The position numbers were made by a program, and so were the translations under genes. A stretch of DNA of 64,000 nt from Apodospora peruviana (lineage: Eukaryota > Ascomycota > Sordariomycetes > Sordariales > Lasiosphaeriaceae), in the NCBI GenBank assembly GCA_033439685.1, contig JAUEDM010000001.1:7502001-7566000 (forward strand), written 5' to 3'. Shown here piece by piece: positions 37,195-49,195 of this stretch; within the stretch, counting starts at the first letter, position 1, and every line of letters begins with the position of its first letter. The notes beneath the pieces are model-generated. The model was not told the origin of the DNA. It saw only the letters and a list, made by a program, of their open reading frames with translations, and made no database searches.

Positions 37195-40100
37195 TCAAGA
37201 ATTAAGCGTCTTGATCATCATATTGACCTTGCGCTTATCAGTGATGAGGAGCCCACGGCTACCAAACTGAGAGCAAATCTCGTCGACAACCTTGTTGAAG
37301 CTGCTGGCGGCACCCTTCTCCTGAGTGAACCGGGCAATGCTGAGGTGATTTCGCTTGCCATGCTCGATGACCGTCATAAGTTCGACAGCAAATGCAACCT
37401 CCTTCAAGTTAAGATCTGGTTCCGACGCAGCTGGGTCAGTAAAACAGTAGCGTACTCGGGAGAAGCGAGTGGGATCGGCACTCACAATTTTTCGCGGCCA
37501 CACGCGCAAAGACAATGTTCCGCTCCTTATCCACCTCGACATCCTTGATGCCGTATTTGCGCCAACTCCTTAGCAAAATTGCCACCTCTTGTCGGCCTCG
37601 GCGTTTCTGGATACCGAAGCAAACATATCTCGTCGCCGGCTTGACTCTGAAGAGCCGGGCCAACCAGTTCTGCTGAACCTCGATCTTTCGACCTCCAGCG
37701 GTATCATTATCAGACCAGATATTGAGACTGTTGCTGACGGAAATGCTGGATCCGTTCCTTCCTGTCTTTCGCTTCTTGCCTTGAGCTCCATACTCGGCAG
37801 TTGGCATCTCGTCCAAGTCGGAATCTGGTATAATGTTAACTGATATTCCCAGTATCTAGTACTTATTACTTGCCCTTACCTGCGAGTGACATCTTCGGAC
37901 CATCCTTGGTAGCTTTCCAGAACGAGAAGTTGAACGACTTCTTTTTCTGTGGACCATTTGCCTCGAGGCTTGCTTCGTCCGAGGAGCGGGCACTGTTTTC
38001 TGTAACAGTGACAAAACTTGAGTCATTCACAGCATCCTTGGAAGAGCGCTTGAACCACGACGACACCCTTTTCTTGGCGACAGCATTGGCGTCGTTGCTT
38101 TGATTGTCAAAGTCATAGCTCTTATGATTTGTTCCATCACTTGCTCTCCGCTGAGCATCCTGATAGGATGCCGCTGAAGTTGCCTCTGAAGCCTTCAAAG
38201 TTCCTCGAGATACCTTACGCACGTTGAGTGGCGCAGGTATATTGACAGAACCTTGCGCAATGTTCGTGGCGGGAGAATCAACGATCCGAATAGTATTCTC
38301 GACACTGGCCAAGTAGTCCAAACCCTTGTTTCCGATAGGAGTCGGTGTATTAGCCGAATTCGGCACGTTATAGTGGTCTCGCTTCCACTCCTCGGACGCG
38401 CTTTCACAGATTGAGGGGAGTGGTCTGGTCTCTCTTCCGATCTGCTTATACACAGGCTCTGATACAGTTCGACGTTCCGGCACTTTCACAGCGAACTTAG
38501 AGGCCTGGAAGGCGGGCTCAATATTATCGCCAAAGCGCGTTGATTCCGGCGTAGGGGTCTCCTCTGTGGGAATAGGTGGCAGTGGTCTGCTATCCCAGCG
38601 GTGAGGTCCATTTCTATTCGGGACCGGGACGGAAGTGGGCGGCAGTGGGAATTGACTGAGAGAGGGAGTTCCTAGAGAAAGCAGCGAGAACGGACTCGAC
38701 TCACGGAAGTCACCTTCTCCTACACTAGGCACTGACACAGGGAGTGAAGTCCTGAACGCCTCGTCGAGGTCCTTGGCAATTCGATAGTTCAATTGCTGTA
38801 GCTCCTCGTTCCAAATGAGGCTGTCTTCCTTGGGCTTGCCAGCTTCCACCACCGGCCGAGTATGAGCGGCTGCTTGAATCTTCTGCTTTGGCCGGCGTGA
38901 AGGAGAGGACGGGGCACGACCGTATGATGGATTCTCAGCGGCGGAATCTTGATTTGGACGGCGTCGTGGATCCTTGATCCGTAGATTCGAAAAATCTACG
39001 GTACGTTTCGTACGAGGGTTCACACGGACACGAGGTGTGCTATGATGGCTGCGAATTGAGCCCATAGACCCACGTGGCGATATTAACTGACCTGTCGTGT
39101 TTGTCCGCTGTGAATTCATCCTGGGCCGCTGTCGGAACGATCCATTAACGGACCTATAGGACCGATACGTGTGCGAGACGCTGGTAGGAACTGACCGCAG
39201 ACCGGATTCTGGGGTATTGCGATGGACAACGATCTTGGCATGACTGACCTGTGAGCCACAGGGCTTTAAGATCTGAGAAGAATGGTAAGGATCGTAACTC
39301 TTGACCGTACCAACTTCATCCATTTCGGCGACGTTGGAGATGACGGTAAAGCGGGATACACTCTTGACATGACCGTTTCGTCCCGCTTGCGTGAACTCGC
39401 AAGTTGAGATGCGCTTCCCCCAGTTGGGAGGCTTGAGATGATGGAAGTCGCTCTTGGAAATGGGCACATCGTTGTTGTAGTTCTCTAGCTGGCTCTCTCG
39501 ATGACGGTAGAGCAGCCAGTAGAATAACTTCTGGTCGTTGGCCTTTTCCTCGGCGAGCTTCCCCTTCAGATCGGTCTCTGTGTAAGCATGCCACAGAGAC
39601 TTGAGCTGCCTTAGAATCTGAATATCCACCTCATTCTCGTGGATAGGTCTCATGTCTGCATTCCGCAAGACGTCCTGGGGCTGCCCATCCCTCATCTGAA
39701 AATTATCCAAGTAGTTGTATTTCTTGATGAGTGCATGCCGCCACATCTGCTTCATGGTAATACGGTGGGCCGGCTCCACAACAAGAATCCTCCGAATAAG
39801 GTCCTTGGCCTCTCTGGAAATATGAGTAGGCATGGTGTATTCTGCCCTTTTCGCTTTCGACAGCATAATGTTTATATCGTTTTCGTCAAAAGGAAGACGG
39901 CCAGCCAACATTGCAAAAAGAATGACGCCCATGCTCCAGATGTCCACGGCTGAACCCTTGTAGTGTTGGTGTTTAAGCAACTCCGGGGCGGCGTAATGGG
40001 GACTGCCACAGGCGGTTCTGAGTTGATGGGCCGAGTCCTGCTGCAGCGCTGCCATGCCAAAGTCTGCAATCTTGACCTGCCCGTTTGCCTTCAACAAGAT

Positions 40101-41000
40101 ATTTTCGGGCTTCAAATCCCGATGGCAGATGTTGAACGTATGACAATACTCGAGAGCACTCATCATCTGGCGGAAGTAGAAGATGGCCTCCTCTTCCTCG
40201 AGTCGTCCATTCCAGTTTATGAACTCGAACATGTCGCCCTTCTCCACGTATTCCGTGACTAGGTATCTGTGCAATAGTTAGCCAAGCCCGTAGGAATATT
40301 ATCATGTCTTGTCTCACATTTCTGCTCGGTTCTCCCAGATGTCGTGAAGCTTGATGATATTAGGGTGCTGGATGAGCTTCAGAATGGCAACTTCTCGTTC
40401 AATGGCCAGAGGCATCCGACGGAGGCCCCCATCAGCACTGGTCGTCGGGCTTCGATAATCGATCTTGTCGAGGTTCGCCAGACTGCCTGCTCCGGTGATA
40501 TGGGCTGTGTTCTTGGCAACGATCTTGATAGCCACCAGCTGATGGGAGACGCGGTGTCGAGCGAGACGGACACGTGCCTGTGAGCCCTTGCCCAAGGTTT
40601 TGCCCAGTTGCCATGGTCCAATGTGCGTCTTGAGTTGGCGTGTGCTGGACGCGTTTGACGAGACATTGGAAAACTGCGAGACTCGTCGGGAGTCGGTGCC
40701 ATCGCGCGAGTCTTGTGTTATCGCAGACAGGCGGGGGTTGACAGCGGTAGGTTCTGTTGGACCTGCTGCCGCCGGTGGACAGCCTCCATTCTGATCAACA
40801 ACAGTGGGCTTGGTAGACTGAGCGGGATTGGAGCGACTGCTGCGAGCGACTTTCTTGTGCTTCAATGGAAGGATGTTCTCGTCGCCATTGGCCTGGCCCT
40901 GGCGGTCGACATATGTAATGCTCGTGTTGTTCACTCGCTTTGTCGCGTCACCAAGGGGCTGCCGATTGACCGAATTTCTTGTGCTGCTCCGATGATCCAT
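37195..41000 (-). CDS. Hsl1/Gin4/Cdr2-type serine/threonine kinase
   Basis: Four exons, 41000-40318, 40266-37880, 37824-37486 and 37430-37195, with introns of 51, 55 and 55 bp, encode 1214 residues. After a Ser-rich N-terminus, the kinase domain spans about residues 128-410. It has a Gly-rich loop LGKGSQARV, whose third glycine is Ala, the catalytic lysine in VAIKI (about K159), HRDLKPEN (Asp about 278), DFG (about 296) and CGSPHYAAPE. Best resemblance is to the Nim1-related septin-linked kinases, which promote mitotic entry by restraining Wee1 and act at septation sites. A long basic, Ser/Pro-rich middle follows. The C-terminus (IKDVEVDKERNIVFARVAAK and LLITDKRKVNMMIKTLNS) resembles the KA1-like membrane-binding domain of fungal Hsl1/Gin4. 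The gene is divergent from SMC5. Confidence 0.92.
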
Positions 41001-42539
41001 CTCAAATTTGCGAACCAGCGAAAGCTCGGTGCATTATCATCAATGGGGAAGCACAGCAAACATGAATCGTGCCTTGACGCGGGAGGAAGGTGGCGGCTTC
41101 TTGTTGACTTTCCGAAACTGGACGTGCAAATCCTGAAAGAAGAAGTGGGTAGCAGCGCCAAGTCGACTCGAGACGGGCTTCGCAGTGGGAGAACGGGGAT
41201 TCGCGCCAGTAAAAAATGTCGTCGAAAGCAAGAGCTTTAGGACGTCGGGACCGAACAACCACCAGCCTCCGACGGAACCAGGCAGAGAGGGGCAAGGCAA
41301 GTGGATGATAGCGGGAGAAGGGCAGGATTAAATGGAGGTACCGATAATGGTAGTTGGAAGACCAATTGATGTTCCAGTCGGTTGGCGAGCACATCCAGTT
41401 CCAGCTAGGGGGTTTTTTTTTTGGCGAAGGAAGGACCCGAGTGATGCAACGGCGGCCACGATAACAGTAAACAAACTCGACCCGAAAGTAAACAACTGGA
41501 GCTTGGGGACGGCCCCAATTGACATTGCGCACAGGTCAGCTTTCATCCCAACCCAACTCTCAGTGCTGGCCAGCCAGACGGAGAGACACAATCCATCCTA
41601 ACAAGATCGACTGTCTACAAGGCCCATGACTCCCAGACCCAGGTGCTTTAAGGCACAGTTGAAGAGGGGTTCTCTCCTGATCCACTTGTCATCCATCATG
41701 CAAAGGAGCCCGACTTGTTGATTCGAACAAGAGGTTTTATGTGCACGGGTACCCGACGAAAAGAGCATGTATGGAAAATGCCCATGTGGTAGAGAGGGGA
41801 GGTACCTTATGCGCAGCATAGCTGTGTTCCAAGACGTCTCAACTCAAATTTGCCACATGGCAACAAACCTAGAGATGCCTTGAATCGCTTGGTCATGGAT
41901 GAATATTTTCGCTTGTCCTCAATGAATGGAGGGTAGAAGGCGGCAAAGCCAGGACACGGAAGTAAGAGAAATAAAGAACCACCTATTCTTCCAGATCGCC
42001 GACGGGAAATATAGCAAATACAACTTATTTTCACTTGTGTAGAGAGAAATAATCAAGGGGGTCAGACGCGGTCAAGTCATGGTACTGTACTCCGAAGTGT
42101 AACAGCGGACCAGATAAAACAAGGTTGGAAAGACAACATGAGTACAGGCCAGCAGTGGCAGGTCGATTGTGCAAGCAAGAGCACCGGGTGGTCTGTTGTC
42201 GGCTGTTGGGCCAGGTTCCACTGTGTACCAGATCTGTAGTTTCGACGACGACGTTTGAAGTTTGAAGTTAAAAGTGGAGGCTGAAAGTTGGGGACATTGT
42301 AACTTTGATAGGTGGATTGAGGAAGTTTGGACCCCCACAGATCCCGTGCGTCTCCCAGCTGTCTGGGCCAGTGCTAACAGGGGCCCCTGTCGGGCTTGGC
42401 TCGTACCAAGTTAAATCAACCATGGAGAGACGCGACGCGGTTTTCGCTTCAACCCAACCTCGACAACTCAACCCGTCTCACCACCATCTCATCCACCCAC
42501 ACTGGATTCCGATGCCATTCTGAACAGACAAACGGCAGG
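41001..42539. other. Divergent promoter region of the kinase gene and SMC5
   Basis: 1.5 kb between two head-to-head genes, so it carries both promoters. No gene is supported. A T run lies near 41410, and an upstream ORF before SMC5 is listed separately. Confidence 0.55.
42422..42523 (+). promoter_or_regulatory. Possible upstream ORF before SMC5
   Basis: An ATG with a good context (ACCATGG) opens a 33-codon frame that ends with TGA only 16 nt before the SMC5 start. If it is in the transcript it could reduce SMC5 translation. The transcription start is not known. Confidence 0.35.
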
Positions 42540-45500
42540 ATGGCCCACGCATTCTCAGATTCAGGACGGTCGTCCTCCGCCCACCACCAAGTTGAAACCC
42601 AGGCTCCTGCCCGTCGCCGAACCGCGTCCTCTGGATCCGATGAATTTCAGCAGCTGAGCATGAGAGGCGGCGACGGCGCTCGACGCTACAGGGACTCCGA
42701 CGAGGAGGAACCTTTGTCCGACGATGACGAGCAGCCACCGGTGCGCCAGCGCGCTGGACAACGTGCGCACGAACCGCAGGTCAACAACGGCCTTACCCGA
42801 ACCGACTTTCAGCCTGGAGCGATTGTGCGTGTCAGGGTCCAGAACTTTGTTACATACGAGAGGGCAGAATTCTCACTCGGTCCCAACCTCAACATGGTCA
42901 TTGGTCCGAATGGCACCGGGAAAAGCTCTCTAGTTTGCGCAATCTGCCTGGGCTTGGGGTATGGGTCCAACGTGTTGGGCCGAGCAAGCGCCTACGGCGA
43001 GTTCGTCAAGCATGGACAAGATGAGGCAGAGATTGAAGTGGAGCTGCAGAAGAAACCCGGGGAGGCCACAAACCATGTTGTCGGACTTTGCATCCGCCGA
43101 GAGGACAACAGTAGGAAATTCACGCTCAACAGGCAAAGGGCAACACTCAAAGACGTCCAGCACCTCATGAAGTCTCTCAGAATCCAGATCGATAACTTAT
43201 GCCAGTTTCTGCCCCAAGACAAAGTCGCCGAGTTCGCCGGTCTTGGACCCGTCGACCTTTTGGAGAAGACTCTTCAGGCAGCCGCTCCACCGGAGATGAT
43301 CGAGTGGCAAAAGGAGCTGAAAGAGCACTTTAAGAGTCAGAAAGAAGCCCAAATCAGTGCCCAGGAGAGCGGCGAGCAGCTCCGAAAAATGGATGCTCGC
43401 CAGCAGGTGCTGCAGGCTGACGTCGAGAAGCTTCGGGAGCGGAAGGAGATACAAAATACGATTGCAACGCTCGAGAAGTTGAGACTTATTGTAAAATACA
43501 ACGAGGCCAGGAGGGAATACAAAGAGATGAAGCAACAGAAAAAGGATGCGGATGCCAACCTGAAGCGCCTTCAAGACAGCTTTGCGCCGTCTCTTGAAGC
43601 AGTCAACCGGAAACAGTCATACCAAGCTCAGATTCAGGCAGTGGTAGGAGACCGGAAGATCAAACTGAAAGCCGCAGAGGATGCCGCGGATGACATTGTC
43701 GGCAAGATCGAAGCTGCCGAGAACAAATACCAGGGGACGACCACTAAAGTTGAGGCCGAGAAGGCAAACTTCACAGCCAAGAAAAAGGAAATTGGCCGAC
43801 TCCGAAAGACGCTGACAGACATGGAAGCGAGATACAAACAAGCCCCCAAAGACTTTGATGCTGCTGATTGGAATCGGAGGATTAGAGAGAAGGAGCATTT
43901 GAAACGCGACAAGCAAGCGGAAGCCGGCGAGATCGGCGAGGTTGCTGAGCGCCTCAAATCTCAGGGATTGACCAAAAAGTCAGAGATAAACAGGTTGGAG
44001 AAAGATCTTGAGGATCTCGAATCACAGCAGGGCCAGCTTCTGAACCAACTGAAAAGACTCAACCCCGATGTTGCCAGAGGCTGGGCATGGCTGCAAAACA
44101 ACCAGGATCTCTTCGAAAAGGAAGTGTTTGGACCACCCATGCTGTCTTGCTCTGTCAACAACCCCCGGTATTCCGACTTGGTGCAATCCATGCTGCAACA
44201 AAATGACTTTTTGTGTTTCACCACACAAACCAAGGATGATCATAAGAAGCTCAGCGATCACTTCTACGGAGAGCTGGGGCTTACGGTTTCAATCCGCTCC
44301 TGCTTCACCCCCTACAGTGCTTTCAAACCCCCTCTGCCCAAGTCGGAGCTCGTCAGGCTTGGACTTGACGGCTACATGACAGACTATCTGGAAGGACCAG
44401 AACCTGTACTAGCCATGCTGTGCTCCAGCAAAAATATACACGCGTCTGCAGTCGCACTGGCAGATATTTCGGACCATGAGTTCGAGCGAATCCAGCAAGG
44501 TGAAGCCGTCAATCAGTTTGCGGCTGGAAAGCAACTGTACAGGACCACTCGGCGGAGAGAGTACGGTGCGGGAGCAGTCTCTACCAGAGTCACGCAGATC
44601 CGACGGGGCCAGTTCTGGACAGATCAGCCAGTAGACGTGGCTGAAAAAAGGGAGTTGCGACGCAAGCTGGATGAAGCCCGGTCTGAGTATAGCGAGCTGG
44701 GAAAAGAGTACAAAGAGCACTTGGCCAAGAGGGCTGCTATCGAGAGTGAATATCCGCAGATAGACAGCGATATTGTGGGTACCTATTCCTCTTTTGGCGT
44801 AGAGCACACTCTAACATTGGGAACAGGAGGATTTGCGGAAGTCAAAGAATGACCTGCAAAGAGAATACAACAAGTGGCAAGCTCTTCCTGACAAAATAGG
44901 TACGTGAATGTGCTGGTTCTCTCGCTAAGCTTTTGCGCTGACACAAATCAAAGAGTCGGAAAAGAAGACATTAGCCCAGAAACAAGAAGAGCTCCAAGGA
45001 GCGAGAGCTCGGATACATGAGCTTGAGCAGAACGAGGCTCAAGCCATCCTTACGAAAGCTAAAAACATTCTGCAGCACCAGAAGATGATAGCCGACATCA
45101 GGACGACTTACCAGGCGTTGCTCGAAGCTCAGCTTCTCTTGATCGAGGCCAAATCGGATGTAGAGGCGCTCAAAGTTAAGAACTCGGAGATCACCCAACA
45201 GCTCGAAGAACAGAAGCGTGTTGGGCAGGAGCTGGCCGACCGGATAGCTCACTTGCATCGTGTTGCTACGGAAGCCAGGGAGGAAGTTTCTGAGTTTCTC
45301 AATGCCTCGGATAAGGATGAGCTGCTGGAGCTCTCCAAAACTCGGACCATGGAGGATGTTCAGCAAGAAATCGGCGCTGAACAGGCCAAGCTTGAAGTGA
45401 TACAGGCTAGTAATCCGTATGCTCTGGAGGAGTTTGAGAATTGGGCAACCAAGATCGATAGGGAGCGCGCCAATCACACAAACCAGGAGAATCACCTGGC

Positions 45501-46132
45501 CGAGCTCAATGACAAGATCAACACCATCCGGGGCCAGTGGGAGCCCAGGTTAGACGAGCTGGTGGGACAGATCAATGACGCTTTTAGTTACAACTTTGAG
45601 CAGATCAGCTGCGCGGGCGAGGTGGGCGTGCATAAGGACGAAGACTTTGAGAAGTGGGCTATCGAGATCAAAGTCAAGTTCCGGTAAGTGTTTGGGCCCT
45701 TTCCTTGTCCCTTCCTCTTTTGTCCTGACGCGGTATAACTGACATTTCGCTTTCTTAAACAGGGAGAACGAAACACTACAACGCCTCGACCAACATCGCC
45801 AGTCTGGTGGTGAACGGGCCGTCTCGACAATCTTCTACCTCATGTCGCTCCAGTCCATGGCACAGGCACCCTTCCGCGTCGTGGACGAGATCAACCAGGG
45901 CATGGACCCGCGCAACGAGCGCATGGTGCACGAGCGCATGGTCGAGATTGCCTGCCGCGAGCACACCAGTCAATACTTCTTGATCACCCCCAAGCTCCTG
46001 TCGGGCCTGAGATATGATGGGCGTATGCGCGTGCACACGATCGTGAGCGGCGAACATGTTGCTGAGGACGGAACGGACAGGATGAATTTTGCGAGATTTC
46101 TCAAGATCCAGAAAGGGCTGAAAGGGAAATAG
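42540..46132 (+). CDS. SMC5: SMC5, structural maintenance of chromosomes protein 5
   Basis: Four exons, 42540-44774, 44827-44899, 44954-45683 and 45763-46132, with introns of 52, 54 and 79 bp, give 1135 residues, the usual Smc5 size. Residues 1-90 are polar and acidic. The ATPase N-lobe follows with the Walker A loop GPNGTGKSS at 122-130. Long coiled coils flank a central hinge around the PPMLSCSVNNPRYSDLV segment and FTTQTKDDHKK. The C-lobe shows the ABC signature QSGGERAVST and Walker B FRVVDEINQGMD. With Smc6 and Nse subunits (one of which sumoylates targets) it forms a nuclear complex for recombinational repair and replication-fork stability. The start is the first in-frame ATG; the open frame upstream has no in-frame ATG. 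Confidence 0.97.
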
Positions 46133-47898
46133 AATAAGACATGACTATCTCGGCGGATAGGGTGTAGAGGGCATGGTAATATGATGGCGTGCAGAAGTTG
46201 TGCTTTGTCTTGTGGGGCGTGAATTCATGTACCATACAATAGTCATGACGAGATGAAGTGATGATATCCAGTTAGGTACCTAACCACATATCTACACCAA
46301 GGTAGATGGACCGGATTGGTATCTGGCCGGCCTGTCGGGTCACAGCTGTCTATGTGTGGCATGGCTCTTAGGCGGTGAAACTGGCGGTTAAACGCGAATT
46401 TTTGCGAGGCAAGTACTTCCATGTACATAATTCTAAGGACGCGAAAATATTGTCCGATTGTATGATTATTGTTTTTATGTTCTCTTGAACAGTCCTTCGA
46501 CACGGCTCACGTTACCTATCTCTAGAATGGCGTTTTTGATGAGAAACAAGAGACAATAGCAGATCGTGGAAGAGAAATGGCCGGGGAGTCGTTGTGGACA
46601 CTAACTCGTAATGGAGTTGAGTTGAACAGCATCACGACGTAAGCCACTTGAGACCTCGTGTATGTCTAGACTAAATTTACTGTCGAAGTGGACCGACTGG
46701 GCTTGGAGTTTGAGTTGATCAGGGTCAAGGACCCTGCATGCTCCAACGAACATCGGTTCACCTTGGTAAATCCAACCTCGGGTGATGCCGTCAAACGCAC
46801 ACAACAGCCAAGATCCCATGGAAAACCAGGGCACACATTACCGGTAACTTGTAGAGGCTGGCATCTGGCGCCGCACAGCAGAGGATATCATCGGAAAGAG
46901 GATGCCGAATTTGGGTTGGGATGGAGTTCGACGGGGCCATGTCACGGCGGGTAGGTCCGAAACGTGCAGTGCTTGGCCTTGGCATTACGGATATCGGGCG
47001 ATGAAATCCTTGCAATGACGTAGGAACCCACTTGTTAAACCAGAACAGACGAACGACCTTTTGGGGACCATCCAAAACGAGTCCGATACGCGCAAACCGC
47101 CCGATATACATGTACCTACGGAATACACCAGTCATTGTCTCACAAGATTACAAACGGTGGCCGCCAGCAGGGCATCTGTGGCGCGCAACGTATGCACGGT
47201 GATCTTTGAAGAAACTTGCTCAGCCACATCCGCCACATCCCCAGCTCAGTGACCTCGACGATGCTGTTACGCACCTCGGCAGCATCGCGAGACAAAGACC
47301 ATTGCATAGCATAATTAACAGCTGTTGTTTCCCTCTCCTCTATGTTAACTTAGGTATTCCTTTGTACTTCATTTGCTCAAACAGAAGAAATCGGAAGTAA
47401 GGAAACAATCGGCTCATCGGGAGACGCCTCACCAGGCTTGGGAAATGAAATGTATGCTGTGTCGCGTGAGCCGTCTATGTATGTCACCGTCAAGCCACGG
47501 GAGCCTGAATGGCGCAATTGGCCAGTCAATCAATCAGGGACGTCGATCATTGACCATCTCGCTCCGGACCAACCCCCAATGCAGCCTCCAGTCTCCTCCC
47601 AATGACGGGCAACGAGGGGGTCGTGTAAGTGGTCAGTGACGTCATACGTCACTTGCCCAGTATTCCAGTATGCGCCCTCGACCTATGATACACCTGAGGA
47701 TGAAAATTTCGAGAAGGTGCCCAGTTACAAGTCGTGGAATAAATAGCAAGGCATATCACCTCTTCGTTCCTTTCCTTTCTTCCGGTCCATATCACATCCA
47801 AACCAAACCATCATACCTAAGACCTACAAACGTCTTCAACCACACACAAAACATCACCATAACATCACACCCACACCAAAACAAACAAATTAGTCAAA
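46133..47898. other. Intergenic region upstream of the small lipidated protein
   Basis: 1.8 kb with the SMC5 3' UTR and the promoter of the next gene. It holds a perfect 14-base palindrome GTTAGGTACCTAAC (46271-46284), a CRE-like site (47637-47644), an AT-rich TATA-like AATAAATA near 47739 and a CA-rich leader. No gene is supported. Confidence 0.55.
47637..47652. promoter_or_regulatory. CRE-like bZIP site
   Basis: TGACGTCA at 47637-47644 is a perfect CREB/ATF palindrome. It is followed directly by TACGTCAC, a second half-site, about 255 bp before the small gene's start codon. In fungi such sites bind Atf1/Cpc1-type bZIP factors; binding here is inferred. Confidence 0.5.
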
Positions 47899-48212
47899 AT
47901 GGGCGCCGTTGTTTCTTGCGTAAGTCTTTGCAAACCTCTTCGGAAAATATATCTGATTCCATATTACTAACCTTCCAAAAACAGATCCAATCCGCATTCC
48001 GCACCGTCGGTCGGACCATCATGGCCGTCATCCGCGGCATCGGCGGCATCCTCATGGCCATCATCAACGGCATCGTCTCCTTCCTCGACATTATCGTCGG
48101 CTTCCTGACCTGCCAATACTGCGGATCGAGGCGCGGCCGTGCCCGCCGTCACACCAGCGGCGGCGGCTTCGGACGCCGTAGACACCACACAACGACGACG
48201 AGCACAATCTAA
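47899..48212 (+). CDS. Small membrane-associated protein with predicted N-myristoyl and palmitoyl sites
   Basis: Two exons, 47899-47919 and 47985-48212, encode 82 residues. The 65 bp intron has ideal signals (GTAAGT, TACTAAC, ACAG). The N-terminus MGAVVSC fits an N-myristoylation signal (Gly2, Ser6) followed by a cysteine that could be palmitoylated. Residues 8-55 alternate short hydrophobic runs (TIMAVIRGIGGILMAIINGIV, FLDIIVGFL) with Gly, as in a membrane-embedded or amphipathic helix pair. A Cys pair (TCQYCG) follows, then an Arg-rich tail (RRGRARRH) and a Thr run. The A/C-rich leader, pyrimidine-ending codons and sharp intron consensus suggest strong expression. I recognise the type as a conserved small fungal protein but know no function for it. 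Confidence 0.85.
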
Positions 48213-49195
48213 CAGAACGCACGTCATGAATAAATGAGGGGTTGGCTTCGGGAGCATCATAATATGGGGGGGAATGATACAAATGGCGTCTTTTCCTTTG
48301 TTCACCGCTTTTTTCGTGTTGGCTTTTTATTTGGTATTTCTTGATATCCCCCACTGGCGAGAGAGAGTGAGATGGAGAGGTATTGGTTTAGCGAGCAAGC
48401 AGATTCATAGAGGACTGAAGAAGGATGATGGCACGTAAAGCACTGAAATTATCACCACAAACTTCACCGAGATGCATTTGTTGAAGAAGAGATGATACCC
48501 AAATTCACGACTGCTGTCCGTTATCAGTCATAATTGCTTTGGACCACCATATTTACATTAAACCTCGTGAATGCACTGATCAAAGAAGTTCCATAAATAA
48601 CCCCAACAGTTTCCATATCCGGCCAAATCATTGGTAGGCGTGCCATGGACCAGTGGAGGCGGAGACGAGCGCATACCACCATCATGTCCCAATCCTTATC
48701 GCTTCGCAGCTATCCGGGATCACAGCATGGTGACCAGGGGCTAGACCTGGTACGCCACGTTGGCCCTCTTCAAAAGAAAAACAACTGCTCCTCCAAATGG
48801 GCGAAAGATAAAACGAATCACATCCATGTTTTGGAAAACATGGAAGCATGTGTCTAGCCATCCTGTGGCAGCCCATCTCGGCGGCCCAGAGAAGCCCTGC
48901 TGGCGTCTGAGCTCATCCTGACCGGCGTATCATGAGCGCAATATTGGTCTGTCCAATACGTTTAACAATGGTCTCTACCGGGGTAAGCATACCTCCCTTG
49001 GTAGACTGTGAACACATCTTGGGATATTGAATGATACGTCCGCCGCATCCGGCTTCACGCTGTATGTCGACTTTGGGCGACATCCTTCCAGCCCCTCCTT
49101 CTACGTAGACACACCCAGTCACGGTGCGCCGAGAAACATTAAGCTGGCAACCCAAATTATAAATGATCTCACCATGTTCCAAATATCCAGGACCC
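48213..49195. other. Convergent intergenic region
   Basis: About 1 kb between the 3' ends of the small protein gene and the Rad1/XPF gene. It contains both 3' UTRs; nothing else is recognised. Confidence 0.55.

Noticed and set aside
42396..42539. Longer N-terminus for SMC5
   Set aside because: The frame is open back to 42396 but has no in-frame ATG before 42540, and the extra residues do not resemble Smc5.
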